The notes under the pieces are model-generated. The model was not told the DNA's origin. It worked only from the letters and a program-made list of their open reading frames with translations, and did no database searches. This document shows positions 45,097-52,973 of a stretch of 64,000 nt of DNA, piece after piece (position 1 is the first letter of the stretch; every line of letters starts with the position of its first letter). Made by a program: the position numbers and the translations under genes. The DNA comes from Saprospiraceae bacterium (GTDB taxonomy: Bacteria; Bacteroidota; Bacteroidia; Chitinophagales; Saprospiraceae). The stretch covers positions 62,001 through 126,000 of the forward strand of contig JAJCYH010000012.1 of assembly GCA_029262995.1 (NCBI GenBank), in the 5' to 3' direction.

Positions 45097-46629
45097 GTGG
45101 ATAGTTCAAAATTTAGAATACGTTTTGCGCCAAGTCCTACAGGTCCTCTTCATATCGGAGGTGTAAGAACCGCATTGTATAATTATTTATTTGCCAAGAA
45201 AACTGGCGGCAAATTCATTATTCGTATCGAAGATACTGACCAAAACAGATATGTTGAAGGTGCTGAGGACTATATTATGTCAAGCCTTAAATGGTTGGGA
45301 CTATTTCCTGATGAAGGTCCAGGAATTGGTGGTGATTATGGTCCTTACAGACAGTCTGAACGCAAGCATCTTTATGCCCAATATGCTGAAGAACTTGTAT
45401 CCAAGGGACACGCCTATTATGCATTTGACTCTGCTGAAGACTTGGATAAGATGAGAACGGAGCAGGAGACTTTGGGAAATCATTCAGCCAAATATGATTC
45501 AAATACCAGAGTTTCAATGAAAAACAGTTTGACTGTTTCTGGAAAAGAACTAGCGGATCTTATTCAGAATTCAGAGAATAAAGTCATTCGCCTTAAAATT
45601 CCTAATGATGAAACCATAGTCTTTAGCGATATGGTCAGAGACGAAGTTAGTTTTCAATCCAATCTATTAGATGATAAGGTGATTCTTAAAGGTGATGGAA
45701 TGCCAACCTATCATTTGGCTAATATCATCGATGACCATTTAATGGAAATCACTCATGTAATACGAGGAGAAGAGTGGTTATCAAGTACAGCTCATCATAT
45801 ATTGTTGTATAGATTCTTTGGGTGGGAGGCTCCTGTTTTTACACATTTGCCCTTATTGTTGAAGCCTACCGGCAAAGGGAAGCTAAGTAAGCGAGATGGA
45901 GCCAAGTTTGGTTTCCCAGTTTTCCCTATGGCTTGGAATGAGGGCGAAGAGACCTATGCAGGATTCAAAGAAGATGGTTATGACCCAGATGCACTGCTTA
46001 ACTTCCTAGTCCTATTGGGATGGCATCCAGCAGATGATCAAGAAATTATGAATTTAGACCAGATGGCAGCTGCTTTCAGTCTTGAAGCTATTGTAAAGAG
46101 TGGTGCACGTTTTGATATTGATAAAGCCTTATGGTTCAATCAGCAGTATATAATGAGCTATGAGAATAGCGTTATACTGTATAGAATGTCTTCATTTCTG
46201 CCAGAAAGCATTACTAATAATTTTGATGAGGCTTATCTTTTAAGTGTAATTGAATTGATGAAGCAAAGAATTCAAAAATATTCTGACTTTGTTGGTGAAG
46301 CTTTATTCTTTTTCAAAAGTCCTGACGCTTATGATGAGAAGCAAGTTCGCAAAAGATATAATGATGAGTTAGCCACTGAACTTAAATTAATAAGGAGCAA
46401 ACTTTCTATGCTTGAAGAATTTACGGCCGAAAACTTAAGCGATACTGTTAAGGGATATCTTAGCGATAATTCTTTGAAGATGGGTGCTTATTTACCTGTC
46501 ATTAGAATAATTATGTGTGGTGCGATGACGGGCCCTGACTTATTTGAGATTATGAAGGTTTTGGGCAAAGAGGAAGTATTGAGGAGATGGGATGTGGCAC
46601 TAAATAATTTCAGTAGCTACTTATCCTGA
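45097..46629 (+). CDS. gltX: Glutamyl-tRNA synthetase
   Basis: Class I synthetase of 510 residues. HIGH motif lies in SPTGPLHIGGVRTALYN and the KMSKS-type motif is KLSKRDGAKFG. The residue context and the inserted segment between them (GFPVFPMAW, typical of Bacteroidota) fit non-discriminating or Glu-specific GltX; which one cannot be told here (no gatCAB in view). Starts with GTG at 45097, and its last 13 bases overlap the convergent desaturase-like gene. Confidence 0.95.
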   Translation: MDSSKFRIRFAPSPTGPLHIGGVRTALYNYLFAKKTGGKFIIRIEDTDQNRYVEGAEDYIMSSLKWLGLFPDEGPGIGGDYGPYRQSERKHLYAQYAEELVSKGHAYYAFDSAEDLDKMRTEQETLGNHSAKYDSNTRVSMKNSLTVSGKELADLIQNSENKVIRLKIPNDETIVFSDMVRDEVSFQSNLLDDKVILKGDGMPTYHLANIIDDHLMEITHVIRGEEWLSSTAHHILLYRFFGWEAPVFTHLPLLLKPTGKGKLSKRDGAKFGFPVFPMAWNEGEETYAGFKEDGYDPDALLNFLVLLGWHPADDQEIMNLDQMAAAFSLEAIVKSGARFDIDKALWFNQQYIMSYENSVILYRMSSFLPESITNNFDEAYLLSVIELMKQRIQKYSDFVGEALFFFKSPDAYDEKQVRKRYNDELATELKLIRSKLSMLEEFTAENLSDTVKGYLSDNSLKMGAYLPVIRIIMCGAMTGPDLFEIMKVLGKEEVLRRWDVALNNFSSYLS

Positions 46630-47861
46630 TAGGAAAGATCAATACTGTTTTTGGTTTTCATACATTGCCATAATGCAATGATGCTGATTAGAACTATAAA
46701 TGCTCCAGAAATAAACATAGGAAGGGATAATGAAGAATTAACAAACATGATGCCTCCTAGTATATAAGGAATACAAATCAATCTTATCAACTCTGCCAAG
46801 AGGATAATCTTTTTTTGTGATTCGAACATCAACCCGAATATTATAGTTGAAATGACGATCCACACAGCAAAAAGGCTTTTTTGACTTAAGTCAAAATTAC
46901 TGTGATTGAAAAAGTAGAATGCATTGAGCACAAGAGCAATTAAGAATTGAATAGTGACATAATATTGAATGCCTTCAATTTTACGGTCGTATTTGTGGTA
47001 ATCAATTGGAACTTCGGAAAGTTTCATTTCGCCACCCATATATTCTGGGAACCATCCTGGCTTTTTAAATAAAAGCAAGAAACCATCTTTTGGAGATTTG
47101 ACTTTCTTTAGCCATTTTCCCAAATTCAGATAGTGAGAAAAATTTGCATACACGGGATTCCAGCTTTGCAATGGAGTGGTTATGCCATAGTGTGGTCGTT
47201 CTTCTTCAATCTGAAAAGTACCAAACAAACGATCCCAGACGATAAAGATGCCTCCATAGTTCTTATCAATATATTTTGGATCTCTTCCATGATGCACACG
47301 ATGATGTGATGGCGTATTCAATACAAATTCAATATAGCTTGGCAGTTTCTTGATGTGTTCGGTATGGATCCAAAACTGGTACAACAGATTAAGACCACCT
47401 ACAAAAACAAACTGGATAGGGTGGATGCCGATAATGGCCATAGGTAAATAAAAAGGGAAACCCCAGATAAATCCAGTGGAAGTCTGTCTTAATGCTACCG
47501 ATAAGTTGTATTCTTCACTTTGGTGATGAACGATGTGGCCTCCCCAGAAAAGATTAACCGAATGCGCCATGCGATGTTCCCAATAGTAGCATAAGTCCCA
47601 TAGAATCATTGCTAGAATAAAAGTCAATGTAGTCTGTCCTAATTCCCAGACAGCTATTTTGTGATATACCCAGGTGTAAATGCCAATTTTAAAAAGGCTG
47701 ATAAATGTGTTGGTGAGTTGCTGAAGCGTACCTGTGGATATGTTGGTTATGGCATCATTAGCTCTATAACTAGATTGGTTATTGAACTTTTCGTACATCC
47801 ATTCTACAGACATTAGAATGAAATAAATTGGAATTGCTAATATGATAGGATTAAAATCCAA
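46617..47861 (-). CDS. Sterol desaturase / fatty acid hydroxylase family membrane protein (alkylglycerol monooxygenase-like)
   Basis: Di-iron integral membrane oxygenase of 414 residues. Eight-histidine set of the FA_hydroxylase fold is visible: HRMAH, HHQSEEYN, HTEH and HHRVHHGRD. The insert following the third cluster (NYGGIFIVWDRLFGTFQ ... PHYGITTPL) is shared with alkylglycerol monooxygenase (AGMO/TMEM195), which cleaves ether lipids with tetrahydrobiopterin. About eight membrane spans; the C-terminal four carry no motif. TTG start at 47861 with an ATG alternative at residue 17. Substrate not known. Confidence 0.85.
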   Translation of the reverse strand: MDFNPIILAIPIYFILMSVEWMYEKFNNQSSYRANDAITNISTGTLQQLTNTFISLFKIGIYTWVYHKIAVWELGQTTLTFILAMILWDLCYYWEHRMAHSVNLFWGGHIVHHQSEEYNLSVALRQTSTGFIWGFPFYLPMAIIGIHPIQFVFVGGLNLLYQFWIHTEHIKKLPSYIEFVLNTPSHHRVHHGRDPKYIDKNYGGIFIVWDRLFGTFQIEEERPHYGITTPLQSWNPVYANFSHYLNLGKWLKKVKSPKDGFLLLFKKPGWFPEYMGGEMKLSEVPIDYHKYDRKIEGIQYYVTIQFLIALVLNAFYFFNHSNFDLSQKSLFAVWIVISTIIFGLMFESQKKIILLAELIRLICIPYILGGIMFVNSSLSLPMFISGAFIVLISIIALWQCMKTKNSIDLSYQDK

Positions 47862-48050
47862 GTTAATTTTAGGATTAAGTTATTGTTTATACTTCAAATG
47901 GCAAATACTAAGTGTTCTAATTAAATATTTTTTTTTGGATTGAAAAATGATACATAGAAATGATGGTTAAATATATAATTCCTATATATTAGCATTATAA
48001 ATCAGGATGAAAAATTCCAGTTTACTTAAAGATTTATTTACTCAATCTCG

Positions 48051-48078
48051 AAGACCGGTTTGCAAAAACTGGTCTTTT
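48051..48078 (+). terminator. Orphan intrinsic terminator upstream of rpsU
   Basis: Stem AGACCGGTTT / AAACTGGTCT (one G-T pair, 5-base loop) followed by TTTTTTT. It points toward rpsU, but no protein gene ends before it on the plus strand (the left neighbour runs the other way). It must end a short RNA or lie in a longer rpsU leader. Confidence 0.78.
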
Positions 48079-48143
48079 TTTGTTTCTCACCGAGCATAAC
48101 TCCATTTTGAGAGAAAAAAATCAATTTATTGCTGCAATTTTTA

Positions 48144-48174
48144 TTGCAAATAAATATTTATATCTATATATTTG
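48144..48174 (+). promoter_or_regulatory. rpsU promoter (-33 TTG, -7 TATATTTG)
   Basis: TTG at 48144-48146, spacer of 20 and TATATTTG at 48167-48174 fit the Bacteroidota consensus. Transcription would start near 48180, giving a leader of about 17 bases. AAGGA ends 1 base before the ATG, too close for ordinary Shine-Dalgarno pairing. Confidence 0.7.
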
Positions 48175-48196
48175 CGCCCTATTTAAATCTAAGGAT

Positions 48197-48382
48197 ATGC
48201 TAATTATTAATGTAAAGAGTGACGAATCAATAGATAGAGCACTTAAGAGATACAAAAGGAAGTTCAAAAGAACACAGGTATTAAAGGAATTGAGAAACAG
48301 AAAAAACTTTCTTAAGCCTTCTGTTAGAAGAAGAAATGAAATCCTTAATGCAGAATACAGACAAAAAATGTACGGAGCTTAA
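48197..48382 (+). CDS. rpsU: 30S ribosomal protein bS21
   Basis: Small basic ribosomal protein of 61 residues (MLIINVKSDESIDRALKRYK ...). It has the bS21 pattern FKRTQVLKELRNRKNF and ends in KMYGA. The open frame extends 39 codons upstream (from 48080), but that part is AT-rich non-coding and crosses the promoter; the ATG at 48197 gives the family length. In Bacteroidota bS21 helps hide the anti-Shine-Dalgarno of the 16S rRNA, and in Flavobacterium its own synthesis is tied to this (established for other species, not tested here). Confidence 0.95.
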   Translation: MLIINVKSDESIDRALKRYKRKFKRTQVLKELRNRKNFLKPSVRRRNEILNAEYRQKMYGA

Positions 48383-48409
48383 TATTAGGTTTCTGATTTA
48401 AGATATATA

Positions 48410-48440
48410 AAAGGCTTCAAGATTTCTTGAAGCCTTTTTG
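48410..48440. terminator. Bidirectional terminator after rpsU
   Basis: Perfect 10-base stem AGGCTTCAAG / CTTGAAGCCT with a 4-base loop; TTTTTG on the right serves rpsU, and the AAAA on the left gives a short U-run for the convergent TonB-receptor gene. Confidence 0.88.
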
Positions 48441-48463
48441 TTTTTATTCCTTGGGCTTTAGTT

Positions 48464-50917
48464 CTAACTGTTACCTATACCACCAGATTGTTGACCTTGA
48501 CCGCCTCCCTGGGATCCATCGCCACCTTTCTGGTCAGCATTTTTGATTTTCGATTTTCTTTCTTTGAAGTCTACTTTACCAAACTTGTATCTGAAATTGA
48601 TTCCTATTGATCTAAAAGGGATTTGGAATCTGGTAACCTGCCTAAATTCGTTTCCGGTAATATCAGAATCAAAGTTTTTATATTCAAAAAATGGTTCAGT
48701 GATTCTAATGCCAAGACTAGCATTCTTAAAATCCTTTCTGAATCCCATCCCAAATATTGAAAAGCTTGCATTTTCTCCTTGTAAGGTGAATCTAGGTGCT
48801 TGGAAAAATCCAAAAAAGTCAGCTTTAAGAGTTCCTGTAAAAGAAAATTCTCCACTGGTGAACAACCTATAAGAGAGTGCTGAGTTGGAGACTTCATTGC
48901 CTTCAATGATCCCTGTTGCATCATAGGTATAAATATCACCTCCACCTCGAATTGTAAATTTACCTAATGATTTTGAAGTGAATAGATTGACACCAAACGA
49001 ATTGTTTAAGCCAACATTATTATAAGTATTTAATGTGAGCATGTTTTCTGTTACTGTAATCTGCTCTATTATTGCAGTTGTTTTTTTGTAATACAAGCTG
49101 CTGAATATCGTAAAGCCAAGTATATTGGTATTGTATCCAATTTCATATTGATCTGTGATTTCAGGATCCAACAAAGGGTTACCAACCGAGATATTTCCGA
49201 TATCTGCTGTGTTTCTGAAAGGGTTAATGTAAAACAAACTAGGACGTTGAATTCTACGGTTGAAGCTAAGTTTCAAAGTCTTAAATCCTTTGAAAGATTT
49301 GGATAAGGCAATATTGGGAAGAAAGTTGTCATAATCATTGCTGAATCGTTCTTCTCCAGTTTCACCATCTCCAGCAATTTCTGTTCTTTCGTATCTCAGT
49401 CCTGTAACAACATTTATTTTGTTTATATAGAAATTGTAAGAGGCATAACCGGCATATACATTTTGATCATAGAGAAAAACATTTGACCTGACATCGTCAA
49501 GAACATAATTGTTTCCGTCAAAAACTCTGTATTTGGAATCACTGTTGATATTTCTAATAACTGATTTTACACCTACTTCCAGTTTGTTCGCTTTCCCAAT
49601 TGGATGTACATAATCGGTTTGTGCTGTGATTTCCAAATTGTCACCATCGTTTTCAATTTCTTCATCTCGGGTCAGGAAACCGTTTTCAAGTATGTTGTTT
49701 TCTTGATTCTGTATGTTGGTTGAGACTTGAACGGCAAAGCTGAGTTCTTGTACTTCATTGCTTTCAAATTTTTTGGTATAATCCGTATTCCAGTCATAGC
49801 CACTGAAAAGGCTAGTTCCAACATTAGTTCTATTGAAAGCATTATCGAATATAATTCCATCTGAGCTACCATCTGTATTAAATCCAAAGCCTCTTAAACT
49901 GTAGGAAGTGTTAATTGCATTATAGGCATTGAAATCATAGAAAGCACTGAGGGAACCATTGAATCCTAGTCTTTCAGTATTTGTAGTACCAGTATAATAA
50001 TAGCTTGTATCTTGACTGAATAGGTCCGTCCTTAGAAAGCTGTTTTGTGCATCGACGGGCAATGACCAAAAGACAGAGGTATTGGCAGTTAGCCCAAATC
50101 TACCTTTGCCAATGTTTAGACTGGTAAAGGCATTGGATTGTCGATTTCCTGCAGAAGCATTTATACTTCCTGCAATGCCCTCGATATTTTCTTTTTTAGT
50201 AATGATGTTGATGATTCCTCCACTTCCTTCTCCGTCATATTTGGCACCTGGAGAAGTGATGACTTCTACTTTTTTAATTTGATCCGCAGGAAACATTTTC
50301 AAAGCATCTGCAACGTTGCTTGAGAACATTCCTGAAGGTTTACCATTTATTAATATCCTTACGTTTTGAGAACCTCTGATAGAGACATTACCGTCAAGAT
50401 CCACAGATAGAGAAGGTACTTTTCTTAACACCTCAGTAGCATCACCACCAGCAATAGAGCTATCATCTTCCGCATTAAAAATAATTTTATCCACTCTCGA
50501 TTCAATGAGCGCACGTTTTTCTGTCACCTCGATTTCATCGAGCAGATAATCTGTTGCTGCAAGTACTATTGTTTCAAGGTCCGAATCTGGATTTTTTGGT
50601 GTCAATTCTATTTCGGAAACGACTTTGTTTTCATAACCTAGAAATGATATGTAAAGATCATATTTGCCGTTTTCTAGTTCTGTTAGTTTGAACCCACCAT
50701 CTTCTTCTGAAAGTACGCCATTAATTTCTTTTGCGCGCCCAGATTTCTTTAAAACGATAGTTGCATAACCAATAGGTTCAAGGCTCAGAGAGTCTATTAT
50801 AGATCCAGATATTTTGCCTTTTATTTTTGAAGTTTTATTTGCTCCAAAACCACCAAACTGTGCTTGAAGATTAAGAATTAGGAAGGAAAAAAAGATAATG
50901 TAAATTACTTTTTTCAT
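48464..50917 (-). CDS. TonB-dependent receptor / outer membrane beta-barrel protein (OMP_b-brl_3 type)
   Basis: Outer-membrane receptor of 817 residues. Signal peptide 1-19. A carboxypeptidase-regulatory-like beta-sandwich (about 33-118; GSIIDSLSLEPIGYATIVL) precedes the plug (about 125-250; VRILINGKPSGMFSSN, PADQIKKVEVITSPGAKYDG). The OMP_b-brl_3 barrel ends with NFRYKFGKVDF near residue 780. It carries the family motif NRRIQRPSLFYINPF. Beyond the barrel is a 30-residue basic, then Gly/Gln-rich tail (GGDGSQGGGQGQQSGG). Ligand unknown; such receptors take up siderophores, metals or oligomers powered by TonB. No SusD gene adjacent. Confidence 0.92.
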   Translation of the reverse strand: MKKVIYIIFFSFLILNLQAQFGGFGANKTSKIKGKISGSIIDSLSLEPIGYATIVLKKSGRAKEINGVLSEEDGGFKLTELENGKYDLYISFLGYENKVVSEIELTPKNPDSDLETIVLAATDYLLDEIEVTEKRALIESRVDKIIFNAEDDSSIAGGDATEVLRKVPSLSVDLDGNVSIRGSQNVRILINGKPSGMFSSNVADALKMFPADQIKKVEVITSPGAKYDGEGSGGIINIITKKENIEGIAGSINASAGNRQSNAFTSLNIGKGRFGLTANTSVFWSLPVDAQNSFLRTDLFSQDTSYYYTGTTNTERLGFNGSLSAFYDFNAYNAINTSYSLRGFGFNTDGSSDGIIFDNAFNRTNVGTSLFSGYDWNTDYTKKFESNEVQELSFAVQVSTNIQNQENNILENGFLTRDEEIENDGDNLEITAQTDYVHPIGKANKLEVGVKSVIRNINSDSKYRVFDGNNYVLDDVRSNVFLYDQNVYAGYASYNFYINKINVVTGLRYERTEIAGDGETGEERFSNDYDNFLPNIALSKSFKGFKTLKLSFNRRIQRPSLFYINPFRNTADIGNISVGNPLLDPEITDQYEIGYNTNILGFTIFSSLYYKKTTAIIEQITVTENMLTLNTYNNVGLNNSFGVNLFTSKSLGKFTIRGGGDIYTYDATGIIEGNEVSNSALSYRLFTSGEFSFTGTLKADFFGFFQAPRFTLQGENASFSIFGMGFRKDFKNASLGIRITEPFFEYKNFDSDITGNEFRQVTRFQIPFRSIGINFRYKFGKVDFKERKSKIKNADQKGGDGSQGGGQGQQSGGIGNS

Positions 50918-51069
50918 AAGATTTATGTTCGTTGATTCTAGATAATATACAAGATGAATAAATTGCCAATTAACTACTCTGAAAATAGATGATCAAGGGT
51001 ATTTTTTCTATATACGTTCACATTGAGTAATTTAATCACGAAACGGGTATAAGGTTTTAAGGAATTTGA

Positions 51070-51504
51070 CTACCACATAATTGTATAGGAATATCCGGAC
51101 GATGGTTTAGTCTCTTGATCTGGAGTTTTTGTTTTTGTTTTTATGGTATACTGGATTTGCTGGGTACTTGGTTTTGTTAACTTAGGAATTTTAAAGTATA
51201 ACTTGGCTTCTTTATGAAATAGTACTCTTAATTTTCTCGGTTCTTTAGGAACTTCAAATTCCAGGAGTTTGATGACTCTAAGGGCTTCTTCATCGCAACC
51301 ATGGCCAAGGCTTTTTATGATTTTAGCATCTGTTACCTTTCCTTTGTAATCGATGGTGTACTTCACAATCACAGTACCTTCAATTTTATTTTTCTTGGCT
51401 TCTTTTGGATATTTTAAGTTGGTGGAAATAAATTTCTTAAATGCTTCTTGCCCACCGGGATAGCTTGGTTTCTTAATAAAATGTTTGTCTTTTTTTTCGG
51501 CCAT
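51070..51504 (-). CDS. TonB C-terminal domain protein lacking its own membrane anchor
   Basis: 144 residues with a TonB C-terminal fold at about 14-95: KPSYPGGQEAFKKFISTNLK, YPKEAKKNKIEGTVIVKY, IDYKGKVTDAKIIKSLGHGC, EEALRVIKLLEFEVPKEP. No signal peptide or N-terminal membrane helix is present, unlike normal TonB proteins. The ending Lys/Thr/Pro-rich tail carries SGYSYTIMW. Its ATG overlaps the stop of the small membrane protein (TAATG), so the membrane partner may supply the anchor. Cytoplasmic location and a non-TonB role are equally possible. Confidence 0.75.
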   Translation of the reverse strand: MAEKKDKHFIKKPSYPGGQEAFKKFISTNLKYPKEAKKNKIEGTVIVKYTIDYKGKVTDAKIIKSLGHGCDEEALRVIKLLEFEVPKEPRKLRVLFHKEAKLYFKIPKLTKPSTQQIQYTIKTKTKTPDQETKPSSGYSYTIMW

Positions 51505-51911
51505 TAGGAATTTAGTTGTTGTTCAATGTCTTTTTTGTCTTCTGTGATTATTGAAATTAAAAAATTGGCTACGCAATCATAGGTAGCTTGAAGCTGAGGC
51601 GCATTTTCTTTGATGATGTCACCGATTTCCCAGATTCTTTCTTCTTGTCCCATAATGGCATAGTGCGAACCATATTGGAGCTGTTGAAAGGCAGAACCAA
51701 TTTTTGGCTCCTGAGGTGAAGCGGCTATATTATAATTGTAGGCATTATCCATAAATTTGTCATCCAATGATGCATTCATTTCATACCGATTGGTGGTAAA
51801 AAGTAGAAATTGCAGAATACTCCAGCAGATCCCAACATAGGTGGCAACCAATTGTGGAACGCGCCTGTTCCATAGATCTGCAATGATTGATTTATTTGTA
51901 TCACGAGGCAT
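51504..51911 (-). CDS. Small one-span membrane protein coupled to the TonB-like gene
   Basis: 135 residues. A basic start (NRRVPQ) leads to one membrane helix (about 19-41; VATYVGICWSILQFLLF), resembling the N-terminal 'RRxxPxxxxYxxxxWxxxQ' anchor of some Bacteroidota TPR and cyclase-type proteins. The remainder (about 45-135) is soluble, faces one side of the membrane, and holds IAASPQEPKIGSAFQQLQYG and a final acidic helix. I do not recognise the domain. A TAATG overlap couples it to the TonB-like protein. A -7 box lies 21 bases upstream. Confidence 0.68.
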   Translation of the reverse strand: MPRDTNKSIIADLWNRRVPQLVATYVGICWSILQFLLFTTNRYEMNASLDDKFMDNAYNYNIAASPQEPKIGSAFQQLQYGSHYAIMGQEERIWEIGDIIKENAPQLQATYDCVANFLISIITEDKKDIEQQLNS

Positions 51912-51931
51912 GACTTGAAAATTGATCTGAT

Positions 51932-51939
51932 CAAAAATA
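51932..51939 (-). promoter_or_regulatory. -7 promoter box TATTTTTG for the membrane/TonB pair
   Basis: Exact TAnnTTTG match on the minus strand, 21 bases before the ATG at 51911. The -33 place reads TTTC, one base off TTTG. Confidence 0.42.
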
Positions 51940-52060
51940 TACCTTATTTATTACTTTATATGAAAGCGGGGAAAAGCAATTAAAAATTATACGCAAATTT
52001 TCATAATATTTGTTCGGAAAATGAATTAATTGTAACAAGTCAGGTATAACAATTTACATA

Positions 52061-52945
52061 ATGAAAGCACTTGTGATTTCTGGAGGTGGATGTAAAGGAG
52101 CATTTGCCGGTGGAGTAGCAGAATATCTTATCAATGTTAAAAAGAAAAACTATGATATTTTTGTAGGTTCTTCCACTGGCAGTCTGTTGATTCCATTGCT
52201 TTCTATAGGTAAGGTGGACAAAATTAAAAATTCTTTTTGCTCTGTTACACAAAAGGACGTATACAGCACTTCTCCTTTTATTATAACGAAAAATGAAGAC
52301 GGGTCTGTTAAAAGTTCTTCTATAAACCACTTTAATACAGTTAAAATGTTTTTAAAACGTAAAAAAACATTTGGTGAGCATTTTGCTTTGCGCAAAACTA
52401 TAGAAAGAACGATTAGTGAAGCAGATTACGAGATCATACAAAAGTCTGGAAAGAAAGTTGTTATTGCTGTATCTAATATTTCTAATTCGAAAGTGGAATA
52501 CAAGTATGTTTATGATTATTCATATTTAGATTTTCTAGACTGGATGTGGGCATCATCAAGCTTTATCCCTTTTATGAGTTTGGTTGAGAAAAATGGATTT
52601 CAATATGCTGATGGAGGATTTGGTAATTACCTTCCTATTGAAGAAGCAATAGACCTGGGGGCTAAGGAGATTGATGTTATTGTTCTTAATCCAAGAAGAA
52701 AATCTCAAAGTGGTATCAAAGTGAATAATGCCTTTGATTTATTATTAAAGACAATGTTGTTTATGCAAAAACAAATAGCTTATAATGATATTCTCATAGG
52801 TCATTTGGAAAGCATTTATAATAAAGATGTTAAGGTTAACTTTATATTTTCGCCACGAGAGCTAACCGAACATTCCTTTTACTTTAACCCCAAACAGATG
52901 ACTGCTTGGTGGAAAGAAGGATATGAATATGCCAGCTCATTATAA
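52061..52945 (+). CDS. Patatin-like phospholipase
   Basis: Lipid acyl hydrolase of 294 residues. Oxyanion-hole start VISGGGCKGAFAGGV, nucleophile G-x-S-x-G at GSSTGS (S38), and the dyad aspartate D184 in ADGGFGN. The DGG block and the length agree with bacterial PF01734 proteins. No signal peptide, so cytoplasmic. Substrate is not predictable. Convergent with parC; a hairpin sits in the 28-base gap. Confidence 0.9.
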   Translation: MKALVISGGGCKGAFAGGVAEYLINVKKKNYDIFVGSSTGSLLIPLLSIGKVDKIKNSFCSVTQKDVYSTSPFIITKNEDGSVKSSSINHFNTVKMFLKRKKTFGEHFALRKTIERTISEADYEIIQKSGKKVVIAVSNISNSKVEYKYVYDYSYLDFLDWMWASSSFIPFMSLVEKNGFQYADGGFGNYLPIEEAIDLGAKEIDVIVLNPRRKSQSGIKVNNAFDLLLKTMLFMQKQIAYNDILIGHLESIYNKDVKVNFIFSPRELTEHSFYFNPKQMTAWWKEGYEYASSL

Positions 52946-52953
52946 TTCGTCAA

Positions 52954-52972
52954 TTTTGGCTTAAAGCCAAAA
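52954..52972. terminator. Hairpin between patatin and parC ends
   Basis: 7-base stem TTTTGGC / GCCAAAA with a 5-base loop between two convergent genes. No following U-run on either side, so only a weak terminator candidate. Confidence 0.35.
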
Positions 52973-52973
52973 A

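Larger units (their letters stand above)
47862..48196. other. 335-base intergenic region upstream of rpsU
   Basis: AT-rich region between the divergent desaturase-like gene and rpsU. It holds a terminator hairpin (48051-48078), a 30-codon open frame that runs through it (48007-48099, probably not coding), and the rpsU promoter (48144-48174). The stretch 47862-48006 shows only A/T-rich sequence without a clear element. Confidence 0.7.

Noticed and set aside
48007-48099. 30-codon open frame upstream of rpsU
   Set aside because: It reads straight through the hairpin and T-run; no family resemblance and no start-site support.
48080-48196. Longer rpsU reading frame from 48080
   Set aside because: It crosses the promoter and would add 39 AT-rich residues to a protein whose family length is about 60.
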